A DNA stretch of 49,833 nt from Thiorhodococcus mannitoliphagus (GTDB lineage Bacteria > Pseudomonadota > Gammaproteobacteria > Chromatiales > Chromatiaceae). Numbering within the stretch: the stretch's first letter is position 1; each line of letters starts with the position of its first letter. Under the pieces are notes generated by a model. The model was not told where the DNA came from. It searched no databases and saw only the letters and a program-made list of their open reading frames with translations. The stretch lies in assembly GCF_010915725.1 (NCBI RefSeq), contig NZ_JAAIJR010000032.1:1-49833 (forward strand), given 5' to 3'. A program made the translations under genes and the position numbers. Positions 33,849 to 42,585 of the stretch are shown piece after piece.

Positions 33849-34096
33849 GGTACGGCAGCGCCGCGCTTCCTCATCATCCTCGCGCTGCTCGCCATCCTTG
33901 GCGGCTTGGCCTTTCTCAAGTACGACCAGATGCCGCAAGAGATCACGGCTGCGTCCCCACCCTGACCAGCCCCAGCGTCTCGATCGCCCGCGTGAGATCC
34001 GAGACGAGACCTGGCCGCCGAGCTTCAAGGCCGCGGGAAGGATCGAGGCGGTCCAGAGGACCCTGGTCGACAATCAAGTGACGATCACCCCCTAGG
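33849..34096 (+). pseudogene. Decayed N-terminus of an RND periplasmic adaptor gene
   Basis: Three frames each carry part of one recognisable sequence. The first gives a membrane anchor (RFLIILALLAILGGLAFLKY) then DQMPQEI and a stop. The second gives PSVSIARVRSET. The third gives DETWPPSFKAAGRIEAVQ and RTLVDNQVTI before a stop. Read together they follow the N-terminus of HlyD/RND adaptor proteins (anchor, variable linker, VRSETWQPSFxAVGxxxAVQ). At least two frameshifts and no start codon remain, since the family C repeat occupies the 5' side. The rest of the gene is absent; the psiE-like gene follows. Confidence 0.75.
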
Positions 34097-34106
34097 AGAG
34101 AATCAG

Positions 34107-34541
34107 ATGCACTCAGCAACACCGCTCGACCGATGGCTGTCGATCGTCTTTCTCTACATCGAGAAGGCCGTGCTCGTCGGCGTCGGCGGCCTCGCACTCA
34201 TCGGGATCGGCCAGCTCATCTATGGCATCTATCAACATGGCGAGGTCAGACTGGAAGACCTCCTACTCATGTTCATCTTCATCGAGATCATGGCGATGGC
34301 GAATGTCTACTTCCTCAGACGCAGCGTTCCATTCACTTATCCCATGTTCATCGCCGTCACCGCACTCTCCCGCCTCATTGTCCTTCAAGGCAAGAACATT
34401 GCCCCTGAGAACCTGATCTACGAAGGCGGCGCCATCCTACTGGTCAGTATCGCGATCCTCATCATCCGCTTCAGCCAGCGCTACAGCACCGATGCAACTG
34501 AGAAAGCGGAGCATCAAGAGGAGGATCGGCATCACGGCTAG
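34107..34541 (+). CDS. PsiE-like small membrane protein
   Basis: The 144-residue protein has four hydrophobic segments and the PsiE-type core (EKAVLVGVGGLALIGIGQLI, LLLMFIFIEIMAMANVYF, VTALSRLIVL, EGGAILLVSIAILIIRFSQR). PsiE is phosphate-starvation-inducible in E. coli; its molecular role is unknown. The C-terminus is a charged cytosolic tail. GGAGAG lies just before the start. It was probably once downstream in the operon of the decayed adaptor gene. No phosphate (Pho) box was identified. Confidence 0.8.
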   Translation: MHSATPLDRWLSIVFLYIEKAVLVGVGGLALIGIGQLIYGIYQHGEVRLEDLLLMFIFIEIMAMANVYFLRRSVPFTYPMFIAVTALSRLIVLQGKNIAPENLIYEGGAILLVSIAILIIRFSQRYSTDATEKAEHQEEDRHHG

Positions 34542-34838
34542 GGACGGAAAGCATTGGGCGCTCTCGGATCTCGGGTAGTGCTTGATGAAATATTGATCTA
34601 CGACTTAAGGCTCTTTGCACCGCAGCAGTATGGTCCAGCGCCCCCGTCATAGGCAGACTATCAGACACACCAGCGAGGAGAGCCGGATTCGATCCCATGA
34701 AGAACAGACACAACACCCAAGTGCGCAGCGGTTGATGGCGTCCTACTTGCCCCCTCCGCAAAAAGGGGAACCGATAGACTCGACTGCGTCGTCTTTAGAG
34801 CACCCCCTTTGCAACAGGGGTTTGGGAGGACTCCCATC
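34542..34838. other. Intergenic with G/C-run palindromic repeat before DUF29 gene
   Basis: The right part (about 34745-34838) contains CCCCCTCCGCAAAAAGGGG, CACCCCCTTTGCAACAGGGG and TTTGGGAGGACTCCC. These are stem-forming blocks related in style to the core of the family A elements, but without their terminal repeats. The last block carries GGAGG, which serves as the ribosome site of the DUF29 gene. The left part holds nothing recognisable. Confidence 0.55.
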
Positions 34839-35312
34839 ATGACCGACCTCGCTACCCTCTACCAAACCGACTATGCCGCCTGGGCGCAACGCAACGCCGA
34901 ACTCCTGCGTGAACGCCGCTTTGACGAACTCGACATCGCGCATCTGCTGGAGGAACTCAGCGACATGGGCAAGAGTGATCGTCGCGAACTCCACAGCCGC
35001 TTACTGGTATTACTCGCACATCTACTCAAATGGGAATACCCATATCAGACGTTGGCGGATCGCTGGCGCGAATTCGACGGACGCAGCTGGCGCTCGACCA
35101 TCATCGAGCAACGCAAGCAGTTGGCCGATCTACTGAAGCAATCGCCCGGTCTGAAAGGCATACTCGCAGACACCATCGCGGCCACCTATCCTGACGCCAT
35201 CGAACTCGCCTGCGACGAATCCGGCTTGCCGCCAGCGACCTTTCCTGAGCACTGTCCCTATACCGTCACTGAATTACTCGACAAAACCTTTTATCCGAAC
35301 ACGCAGCCTTAA
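34839..35312 (+). CDS. DUF29 family protein
   Basis: The 157-residue protein matches DUF29, a widespread family of unknown function in cyanobacteria and purple sulfur bacteria. It has LYQTDYAAWAQRNAELLR, LDIAHLLEELSDMGKSDRRE, LLAHLLKWEYPYQ and LPPATFPEHCPYTVTELLD at the C-terminus. ATG at 34839 has GGGAGGA at good spacing, inside the preceding palindromic repeat. The frame also opens upstream at 34809 but without family homology. It stands alone. Confidence 0.93.
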   Translation: MTDLATLYQTDYAAWAQRNAELLRERRFDELDIAHLLEELSDMGKSDRRELHSRLLVLLAHLLKWEYPYQTLADRWREFDGRSWRSTIIEQRKQLADLLKQSPGLKGILADTIAATYPDAIELACDESGLPPATFPEHCPYTVTELLDKTFYPNTQP

Positions 35313-35662
35313 GGTTCAGGACGCCAAGAGCGGTTTTCGCGCACCCCGAGTCATTGAAAGCTAACTCTTGATGCGATTGCCCTGCGTCCTTCTCGGGTCC
35401 GGCAATCGCCCTTCCATCGGCTCGACTGGCCAGGGTCTGTCACCCAGCGTACACTTTCGAATGCTACTCCCGCGCCCGGTCGAGCACGCCTGGCCCGGCA
35501 GTCACTCCACACCTATCCGCGTCGGCAATTCTGCGCGGGAAATTGCTCTTGTCTTCGCTCCTGAAAGCGAGGCAGAACAACGCGGAGATTTCTCTTCGCC
35601 TCCTCTCAAGCGCAATCAGATGAGCTGTCCATCGGATGAGCTGTTGTATAAGGCCAAGGACT
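35313..35662. other. Gene-free stretch before the LuxR-type regulator gene
   Basis: No coding frame of convincing composition was found. It must carry the promoter of the regulator gene, but no boxes stand out. The regulator's frame opens at 35636, inside this stretch. Confidence 0.45.
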
Positions 35663-36760
35663 ATGAATGCCCTCCTGAATCCTCCCAAGCGAAGCATGCT
35701 TGATCTCGTCAACCCACTCTACGGGCTACGCGACCAAGACCTCGTTTCCAAAGAGTTCCTCGGCAATCTTCAGGGGGTCGCGCCTTTTGACGCTGCAGCG
35801 ATCTTTCAGATCGATCAACACACCTACGAGATTGCTCAAGGGGTTTGCGCGGGCTCCGATGCCGGACTCATTGATGAATATCTGAAGAACCACGCCTCGG
35901 CCGATCTCTGCTCCTTGAGCCTGCGCTGCCCCACACGACTCAACGAAGCCGACTTGCTCTCCAGGCTGCTGACGCGCGACCCTCAAGCTGCGCCAGCGAC
36001 ACAGAATACGCGCAGTCGTTTTGGTTTCGAGCATGCACTGACAGTGGTTGCCGGCTGGCGTGGTCAGCCCATCGCGCTCTTGAGGCTGCACCGGCGGGCG
36101 GGCGCCAGCAATTTTTCCGACGAAGAAATCAGTCTCATCAACGGCATCGCACCGCATATCGCGATGTCGAGCGTCTTCAATAAACCAACAGACGCGCAGT
36201 CCATTGGCGTACAAAGGGGCCTGCTCGCACTGACCAGTGACAATCGGCTGATCTATGCCAACGATAGCGTCCAGGAGCTACTGGCCGAGCTTCCTGCGGC
36301 GACCATCCGTGCACTGGCTGAGTCCGGATCGGTCTGGCGCAATGACGATGAACGGGTGTTCAGGCTTCGCATTCTTGCGCTGAGCAGGCGCAGCCTGCTG
36401 AGCTGGATCGAGCTTGAGGCGAGCGCGCAATCCCATGCCCTGGAGCACTGCAACGCCGGTGCTGTCACGGTCATCGCGGTCGAACCCATCCAAAGGCGCC
36501 AAGCACTGGCGACACGCTTGGCTCGCAGCCGACTATCCAGGCGCGAAGTCGAAGTCGCGCTCTGCGTCATGCGCGGTCTCTCCAATGCCGACATCGCTGG
36601 GGAACTCGGCATCGACGAAAAGACGGTCAAGGATCATCTGCGCCGAGTCTATGGAAAGATCGACGTGCGCAGCCGGACCGCGATGATCTCCAAGGTTCTC
36701 GGTTTGGAGGCCGAGCTGATCCCGGTCGCGAGCGCCGTACCAAAAAGCACTTGTCAGTAG
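35663..36760 (+). CDS. LuxR-family transcriptional regulator
   Basis: The 365-residue protein has a C-terminal LuxR-type helix-turn-helix (LSRREVEVALCVMRGLSNAD, then ELGIDEKTVKDHLRRVYGKI). The N-terminal 180 residues look GAF-like (PFDAAAIFQIDQHTYEIAQG, GWRGQPIALLRLHRR, FSDEEISLINGIAPHI). A middle part starting GLLALTSDNRLIYANDS resembles a PAS domain. It should sense a small ligand or redox cue and bind DNA. Starts at 35636, 35663 and 35696 are possible; 35663 has AAGG close upstream. The target genes are unknown; the nearest downstream gene is the TauE-like permease. Confidence 0.85.
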   Translation: MNALLNPPKRSMLDLVNPLYGLRDQDLVSKEFLGNLQGVAPFDAAAIFQIDQHTYEIAQGVCAGSDAGLIDEYLKNHASADLCSLSLRCPTRLNEADLLSRLLTRDPQAAPATQNTRSRFGFEHALTVVAGWRGQPIALLRLHRRAGASNFSDEEISLINGIAPHIAMSSVFNKPTDAQSIGVQRGLLALTSDNRLIYANDSVQELLAELPAATIRALAESGSVWRNDDERVFRLRILALSRRSLLSWIELEASAQSHALEHCNAGAVTVIAVEPIQRRQALATRLARSRLSRREVEVALCVMRGLSNADIAGELGIDEKTVKDHLRRVYGKIDVRSRTAMISKVLGLEAELIPVASAVPKSTCQ

Positions 36761-37292
36761 GTCGCAAAGGCAATTGATGCCTTGGTCATCAGTTGGCCCG
36801 GGTGGACGAGCGAGAGCGAAGTCCACCGAATCCCGCGTCGGCGTTGGTGGACTGCGCTGCGCTTGTCCACCCTACGGAAGACGACTCGCCGAAACCATGA
36901 TCGACGCCGCGATTGAGTCCCACCCCGGCTTACCCTACCATCTGAAAACTTGGGCACCTCACCGTCACGCTGGTGATTGGCGCGCGCCCAAGCACATGAT
37001 CCAGCACATGAATTGCTCGCGTCGGGCTTTGGCTCCGTGGACCCAGCGTCCGCACCGAGAGTTCGCCGCATGTATTTGGAAACGAGGCCGGCGACGATCT
37101 CTTCAGGGTCGCGTAAAATGGGGCACTCAGTGTTCCAAGCTGCGATGCAACGCCATGACCTTTACAAAGCAGTCAGACAGAGGCCCTCTGAGCGATTTGC
37201 ACTTCGCGACCAGGATCTGCTCCTAGCGCGGCATCCTCCCATTTCGCTGCGCCCCCGGCGAGCAGCCCCCAGATTGACCTCCCAGCTCAACC
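36761..37292. other. Gene-free 0.53 kb between regulator and permease
   Basis: The stretch contains the double-hairpin repeat at 36801-36871 and otherwise no recognisable gene; open frames here have biased, non-protein-like composition. A promoter for the permease is expected but was not identified. Confidence 0.5.
36801..36871. repeat. Double-hairpin GGTGGAC/GTCCACC repeat
   Basis: Two palindromes lie side by side: GGTGGAC (36801-36807) with GTCCACC (36821-36827), and GGTGGAC (36846-36852) with GTCCACC (36865-36871). The inner arms GAGCGAGAGCGAA and TGCGCTGCGCTT are also similar in style. This repeat type (GTCCACC with Cys/Gly-rich arms) is frequent in intergenic DNA of Proteobacteria. Confidence 0.7.
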
Positions 37293-38093
37293 ATGTCGGT
37301 TCCTGAAGCCCTATCTTACTTACTGGTCGGGGGCCTTTCCGGGCTTCTAGCCGGCCTCTTCGGCGTCGGCGGCGGAGCTGTCATCGTCCCAGCCTTGATC
37401 TTGATCTTCACGCACATCCAACTGGCAACCGAGTGGATACCGCACCTCGCCATCGGAACATCGCTTGCGACCATCATTGGTACCGGAGCCGCATCGACAC
37501 TCGCGCACCACCGTCGCAACGGGGTGCGCTGGGACCTCTTCGCCCAGCTCACGCCAGGCATTGTTCTCGGCGCCTTGGCTGGAGCCTCTCTGGTCGCTTT
37601 CATTCCCGACCTTTGGCTCAAGCGCCTCTTTGCTGCCTTCCTCGGATTCGTTGGACTCAAAATGCTGAGCAGTCGCTCGCCTATCCTTGAGACGCCACGC
37701 CCCATGCCCGGCCGCTTAGGTCTCGGGGGGGTTGGCGGGGCCATCGGCATGCTTTCCGCCCTTGTCGGCATCGGTGGCGGAACAATCACGGTCCCCTTCC
37801 TCAATAGCCGCGGGATCGACATGCGCAAGGCCGTTGGCACCTCGGCGGCATGTGGGCTGCCCATCGCCATCGCCGGCACCATCGGATTTGTGATCGCAGG
37901 CTGGGGGCGAATCGGGCAAACAGCCTTGGGTTCGGGCTTTGTCTACTGGCCGGCGGCAATCACCATCCTGGTCGCCAGCATGCCCGTAGCACCCCTGGGT
38001 GCGCGACTTGCCCATCAGCTTCCAGTGCCCGTGCTCAAACGCATCTTCGGTGGTCTGTTGATCCTAGTAGCCATAGAGCTTGGGCTAAGCTGA
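37293..38093 (+). CDS. TauE/SafE-family permease
   Basis: The 266-residue inner-membrane protein is made of two homologous halves, each starting with a Gly-rich loop: GLFGVGGGAVIVPALI and ALVGIGGGTITVPFLN. Eight or so hydrophobic segments follow the usual pattern, with HLAIGTSLATIIGTGAAS and KAVGTSAACGLPIAIAG. Members move sulfite, sulfoacetate or other organosulfur anions; in a sulfur oxidiser, sulfite export is plausible. The ATG at 37293 has only a weak ribosome site. The substrate cannot be told from sequence. Confidence 0.9.
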   Translation: MSVPEALSYLLVGGLSGLLAGLFGVGGGAVIVPALILIFTHIQLATEWIPHLAIGTSLATIIGTGAASTLAHHRRNGVRWDLFAQLTPGIVLGALAGASLVAFIPDLWLKRLFAAFLGFVGLKMLSSRSPILETPRPMPGRLGLGGVGGAIGMLSALVGIGGGTITVPFLNSRGIDMRKAVGTSAACGLPIAIAGTIGFVIAGWGRIGQTALGSGFVYWPAAITILVASMPVAPLGARLAHQLPVPVLKRIFGGLLILVAIELGLS

Positions 38094-38514
38094 GGACATT
38101 TCGCGTCGAGCAGGGGCAGTTCGCGCTCAGCGCCTGCGTCACTGAGCTTGACCTAATCGGCGTCAGGGAATCAAACTCAAGGCCAGATTGCTTGTTCCCG
38201 GCTGTAAATCTTCAGGATGTGGATGCGCTGTCGCTCGCATTGAATTGAAGCAAGCGCCGGCATAGCGAGGTTGCCCTGCTCGCGGCGCCGTGCTCACGAA
38301 CCCATGAGCAGGCTCCCAACAGGGGCAACACTAGACGCAGGCCCTGATCCGCAAGCAATAGGAGCCAAGAGAGCGTCGCGCCGAGCCGGCAAGGCGCCCA
38401 TCAGCACCCGAGAGCCATGATGTTCGAGCCTGACCTTCCACTGCTCCCCTCCTCCAGGTTTCGCCGTGGCGCGAGACACACAACCAACCCAGCAAGAGAC
38501 AAGCTGATTCGAAC
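38094..38514. other. Gene-free 0.42 kb between permease and TPM-PDZ gene
   Basis: Several overlapping frames on the minus strand (about 38294-38516) have no recognised product. The rest has no strong pattern. A promoter for the TPM-PDZ gene should lie near the right end. Confidence 0.45.
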
Positions 38515-39792
38515 ATGATCGCCGATCAAAGCTCGGGGATCCTCGCCAAGTCCCAAATCTTAGTTGCCGGATTGCTTCTGGCGGTTGCCTTGTTGAACCT
38601 CAGAGTCCTCCTGACCGGCTCTCCCGTGGTCGAGATTCAGCTCATCATGGACGAGGCGCACGCGCTCAGCGAGACCGAGTCGGCCTTTGTGGTCGACTAC
38701 CATCACGCGCTTCAGGAAGATTACGGCATCGATTATCGCGTCATCACGACATCATCCCCAAAGCCCACCGACTCCATCGCGGGGCGCCGCTTCGCCGAGC
38801 TGAGTGATGAGAGCTTCAGTGAGTCTGGTAAGGGCCTGCTCCTCGTCGTCAACTCGCGCCGACAGGAGGTGAGTCTCGTGGTCGGCAGCGAGCTTGAAGC
38901 GATCTACGCGGCACCATTCGTAGCTTTGGTGGAAGGGGCTCAGATGACGCCGTTCTTCCGCGATGGCCGTGTCGGCGAAGGTGTGGTCGCGGCCAGTGAA
39001 CTCATCGTCACACGGGCCCAGGAGGCGGCGAAGGACATCAACTTCAACGCCGACTCCGCCCAAGAGCCGGATGCAGCGACGGTGCAGATCGCCTCCCCCC
39101 CGCCGCCGGAAAGCGCCGAGGACATTACGCCCATGCCGGACGTCAGCTCGGAGGGCAACCCAATCGAAACCATCAATGCCTACATGCAAGCGATGGAGGA
39201 AGGCAACGCTCGGCCAGACCTGGACATCTACACAGGTGGATCTCAGGCAATGTTGAAGGATTGGGTCGTGACCAAGGCTCAGATGCGCAACGTGGCGCGG
39301 GAGCACCGACGCTGTTCGGGTGAGCGCTATCAGATTCAGGGTAAGCTGGCCGTCGTGCAGTACGACCCGGAGCCGGGGGTCTGCAATCCCTATCTACTGC
39401 GCCGTCAAGAAGGTCGGTGGCGGATCGATTTCGTGGGCATGCAGAAATATATCCGCTTCGACGACAACAACCACTGGAGCATACCCTGGGGCGCCGGTGA
39501 GTTCGCCTTTGCTTTCCCAGCGCTTCCCGAGCCTTTGGCGGCGGAAGACAGATGTCGCTGGTGCTTTACCTTCAGACAAGAGGACCTGATCATCCTATCG
39601 ATCGACGCGGATTCCGTCGGGGAGAAGATGGGGCTCAAGGTAGGCGATAGAATCGTGGAACTCGACGGCGAGGAGCGCCCGACCATGGAGTGGGTATACA
39701 GCCACCTCTACACCGTCGAACGGGGCGCAATGGTTCGCTTCACCGTGCTGCGCGACGGCAAACGGATCAAGCTCGCGCATCCGGCGCCTTGA
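38515..39792 (+). CDS. TPM domain / PDZ domain membrane-anchored protein
   Basis: The 425-residue protein has an N-terminal hydrophobic segment at about 12-33 (QILVAGLLLAVALLNLRVLL), then a TPM domain at about 42-170 (LIMDEAHALSETESAFVVDY, GKGLLLVVNSRRQEVSLVVG, FFRDGRVGEGVVAAS). A Pro/Ser-rich linker follows at about 190-210, an uncharacterised middle domain, and a PDZ-like domain at about 350-420 (SVGEKMGLKVGDRIVELDGE). TPM domains occur in phosphatases and in envelope-stress proteins; the catalytic capacity of this copy cannot be judged. PDZ fusion suggests binding of exposed peptide tails. It is convergent with the next gene at 20 bp. Confidence 0.8.
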   Translation: MIADQSSGILAKSQILVAGLLLAVALLNLRVLLTGSPVVEIQLIMDEAHALSETESAFVVDYHHALQEDYGIDYRVITTSSPKPTDSIAGRRFAELSDESFSESGKGLLLVVNSRRQEVSLVVGSELEAIYAAPFVALVEGAQMTPFFRDGRVGEGVVAASELIVTRAQEAAKDINFNADSAQEPDAATVQIASPPPPESAEDITPMPDVSSEGNPIETINAYMQAMEEGNARPDLDIYTGGSQAMLKDWVVTKAQMRNVAREHRRCSGERYQIQGKLAVVQYDPEPGVCNPYLLRRQEGRWRIDFVGMQKYIRFDDNNHWSIPWGAGEFAFAFPALPEPLAAEDRCRWCFTFRQEDLIILSIDADSVGEKMGLKVGDRIVELDGEERPTMEWVYSHLYTVERGAMVRFTVLRDGKRIKLAHPAP

Positions 39793-39811
39793 TCCATTGC
39801 AGGAGGCGAAT

Positions 39812-40465
39812 TTAACGCTCCCGGCTGAGGATCAAGCGGCGATAGAGAAAGACCTGGCCGCTCTCATTTCTCAGGACCAAACGGCCTTGGTCCAAGACAT
39901 ACTCGAAACCCTGAGTCATACCCTCTTGGGTGTCGTTGCTCAGCTCGACGCGGCTACCGGAGATCCGGATAGCGCCCTCGATATAACCTCTGCATTGCGA
40001 GTAGAGGCGATAGCGTCCGCCCTGAACAATCAAGACGCCACTCTGATTGTCCTCCCACACGCCTTCCAGCGACGACTGGCCCCAAGGGGCGCTCGCCGCC
40101 TGCCCTTGCACTCCTTGCAGCATCTGCTGACCCATCTGGGTCATTTGATCCATTGGCGAGCCGTCGGCGCCTGACGCCGGCGGCGTTGGGATCCCGCTCC
40201 CAGACCAAGCCCCCATGGGTGTCGGCAAGCCGGGCATCACGCCCGGCTTAGGGTACGCAGATGCGTCATAACCAGCCGCGCCAGCGAACCCCATGCTCTC
40301 CATCATTCGCGCGATGGCGCGCGCCATCGCCTCTGCAGGCGTCTCCGCCGCCACATTCCCGGCGACAGCGCCAAGGAAAACGAGCAGCAAGAACATGGCG
40401 CACAGCCTGAGTAAAACAGGAGATTGCCGGAAAAACATCCGTTGCATAGGGCCGGTCATCCGCAT
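39812..40465 (-). CDS. Exported protein of unknown function
   Basis: The 217-residue product has a signal peptide (LRLCAMFLLLVFLGAVAGNV, cleavage near VAA-ET). A Gly/Pro/Met-rich low-complexity region follows (AMARAIARMMESMGFAGAAG, repeated QMTQMGQQM). The C-terminal 90 residues are beta-rich (LEGVWEDNQSGVLIVQGGRY, YIEGAIRISGSRVELSNDTQ, FEYVLDQGRLVLRNESGQ) and look like a lipocalin-like or single-sheet domain. No family was recognised. The start is one of several Met codons; 40465 is chosen because it precedes the signal peptide. Confidence 0.6.
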   Translation of the reverse strand: MRMTGPMQRMFFRQSPVLLRLCAMFLLLVFLGAVAGNVAAETPAEAMARAIARMMESMGFAGAAGYDASAYPKPGVMPGLPTPMGAWSGSGIPTPPASGADGSPMDQMTQMGQQMLQGVQGQAASAPWGQSSLEGVWEDNQSGVLIVQGGRYRLYSQCRGYIEGAIRISGSRVELSNDTQEGMTQGFEYVLDQGRLVLRNESGQVFLYRRLILSRER

Positions 40466-40601
40466 GAGGCCAGCCTGGAGTGCTCCGCAGCACGAGACCG
40501 AGCCCTGGCCGTTCAAATCTGATCGAAAGCGCAACTCATAAGAAGATGCCTGAAGACTAACCGGCAAGTTTAACAGAGGTCAGCCTCAGTTAGGTTCGGG
40601 A

Positions 40602-42539
40602 TCAATCGCCACCGGCGACACTTGTCGAGGACTGCCCACCGAGTGCGTCGCGACCCAAGACGCCTGGAAGGATCTCGCTCAATCGAAAGGAATCGGCTCC
40701 GAGTCGGGCGGCGTAGATCATTCGATAGGTCAGCACGCGCTCGACGTACTGCCGCGTCTCGGCGAAGGGGATGCTGGCGATCCAAAGATCGACGTCCGTG
40801 CAGTGTTGCGGACGCCAGCGCGCGACGCGATGAGGGCCGGCGTTGTAGGCGGCTGTCGCCAAGGCCGCATGGCCGAAGCGATCACGCATCCACACCAAAT
40901 ACTCGGCGCCGAGCCTGATGCTGAGCTGCGGATCGAAGAGATCCCAGCGCGAGGGCCTAGACAGCCCTAACCCCGCAGCAACGTCCGCCGCCGTTTCCGG
41001 CATCAGTTGCATCAAACCAATGGCACCGGCAGAAGACGCGATGGTGCGCGCGAAGACGCTCTCCTGACGCAAGACAGCCATCACCCAATCGGTCCCGAGC
41101 CCTGCCTGCCAGGCGATCTCAGCTGCAAGCGCTTGGTGCTCCAGCGGAAATCTCAGCTCCAGGTCATCCCAATAGTCGGCCCTTGCGAGCGTAAAGACGG
41201 CCTGATCGTGCCAGCGAAAGGCATCGGCGACATAGGCCGCGGCCAGTAAGCCGCCGCGATCCAGATCCTTGCTCAGCGCACGCCACTCACGGCGTAGGTC
41301 GGTTTCGCGCCCAAGACGGTCGAGTTCGCGCATCCGGGCGAAGGCTGGCGTAGTGACGATCTCACGAATGCGCTCGGGCTCAGCCGGTGTCGGGGTGTGA
41401 TCGAGCGCGTAGGCATGACCGACACGGTCCGCCGCCATGAAGCCCCAGAAGCTGCGCTGCAGGGCTGCCTCGGCATAGCTGCGCTCGGCTTCCTCGGTGT
41501 GACCAAGCCGCTCTTCCGCCCGTCCCAGCCAATAGAGCCAGCGATCACGCTTCGCCGTGCTGTCGGGCATCACCCGGATCCAAGCCGCCACCCAATCCCA
41601 TGCCCCGAGCGCGATCGCCTTGCGCAGGCGTCGCTCCTGATCGGCCAGGTTGTCGGCACTTGGCACCAGCCCGTCCCAGACCGCGAGCCCAGCGTGATTG
41701 CCGGACGCCAAGAGTGCCTTGGCAACGGCGCTGTGAGCGCGCCCAGAGGCCTGCTCGGCAGACGCGATCTCATCTGCGTAGCGTCGCAACGCAAGCTCAG
41801 CCTGGGTAGCCGATCGGCCGGCGAGCCTGAGAATACCCTCCGCCAGGATGTGAGCACGCATCTGGTGAGGCCCGCTTGGAAAGGCCGTTTCGAGGATCCG
41901 CTCTGGATCGCGGCGCACCGCCATCCAAAGCGCGAACCAGGGCTTCTCCGCGTCCGGCAAGAATCCTTCGAGATAGCGCGCAAGGCCTAGACTATCTGCC
42001 TCCATGGCCAGACGCAGGCGCTCCCAAACGAGCTGCGTTGTCAGCCCCCCTGAGACGCGCCAGGCATCGAAGACCGGATCGCATGCGCTCGGGCGCGATC
42101 GACCCGACAGCCAGAGGCTCTCAACGTCCGCCAGGGCAAGCTCACCTCGGCCCGTCTCAATCAGGGCTCGACGATAGAAGCATTGCCGCTCGACCGAATC
42201 ATCTGTCCGATAGACCCGGGCGTAGTCCGACCATCGCTCCGCGGCCGCCAGTCGCTTCAGGTAAGCGGGGCGCAAGCGCTCGGCCATGGGGGAGCCCGCA
42301 TAGCGCATCAGGAAGTCCTCGACATGCTCATCCGCAGCCGCATCCAGGTCGCGCACGAGCACCTGGTACTCGAGGTAGGGAAAGAGCGGATAGTCCCGCA
42401 GTGCTGCGGGCAGGGACTCCAAAACCGCTGCGTCACCCCGCGCAACCGCGCGCTCGGCGGCCAGGAAATCCGCCCGCAGGTCTGCCCGTGCATCGCCGAG
42501 CCCACAAAGGCAGACGGCAGGCACCACAAGGTTTAGCAT
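40602..42539 (-). CDS. slt: Soluble lytic murein transglycosylase
   Basis: The 645-residue periplasmic enzyme cleaves peptidoglycan glycan strands to anhydromuramyl products. It has a signal peptide (MLNLVVPAVCLCGLGDARAD), a long helical-repeat U-shaped superhelix (about 25-470) with repeated A-W-L patterns, and a C-terminal SLT domain with the catalytic Glu493 in LRQESVFARTIASSAGAIGL, MQLMPETAADVA and AAYNAGPHRVARW. Length and order match E. coli Slt70. The start at 42539 is set by the signal peptide; the frame continues upstream but overlaps the divergent small gene. Only 46 bp separate the two start codons. Confidence 0.95.
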   Translation of the reverse strand: MLNLVVPAVCLCGLGDARADLRADFLAAERAVARGDAAVLESLPAALRDYPLFPYLEYQVLVRDLDAAADEHVEDFLMRYAGSPMAERLRPAYLKRLAAAERWSDYARVYRTDDSVERQCFYRRALIETGRGELALADVESLWLSGRSRPSACDPVFDAWRVSGGLTTQLVWERLRLAMEADSLGLARYLEGFLPDAEKPWFALWMAVRRDPERILETAFPSGPHQMRAHILAEGILRLAGRSATQAELALRRYADEIASAEQASGRAHSAVAKALLASGNHAGLAVWDGLVPSADNLADQERRLRKAIALGAWDWVAAWIRVMPDSTAKRDRWLYWLGRAEERLGHTEEAERSYAEAALQRSFWGFMAADRVGHAYALDHTPTPAEPERIREIVTTPAFARMRELDRLGRETDLRREWRALSKDLDRGGLLAAAYVADAFRWHDQAVFTLARADYWDDLELRFPLEHQALAAEIAWQAGLGTDWVMAVLRQESVFARTIASSAGAIGLMQLMPETAADVAAGLGLSRPSRWDLFDPQLSIRLGAEYLVWMRDRFGHAALATAAYNAGPHRVARWRPQHCTDVDLWIASIPFAETRQYVERVLTYRMIYAARLGADSFRLSEILPGVLGRDALGGQSSTSVAGGD

Positions 42540-42585
42540 GCTCAATCGGAGCTTGAGCCAATTACACCTGATTTTCGGAGGGGTC

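Noticed and set aside
38294-38516. Minus-strand frames upstream of the TPM-PDZ gene
   Set aside because: Composition is not protein-like and no start with a ribosome site was found.
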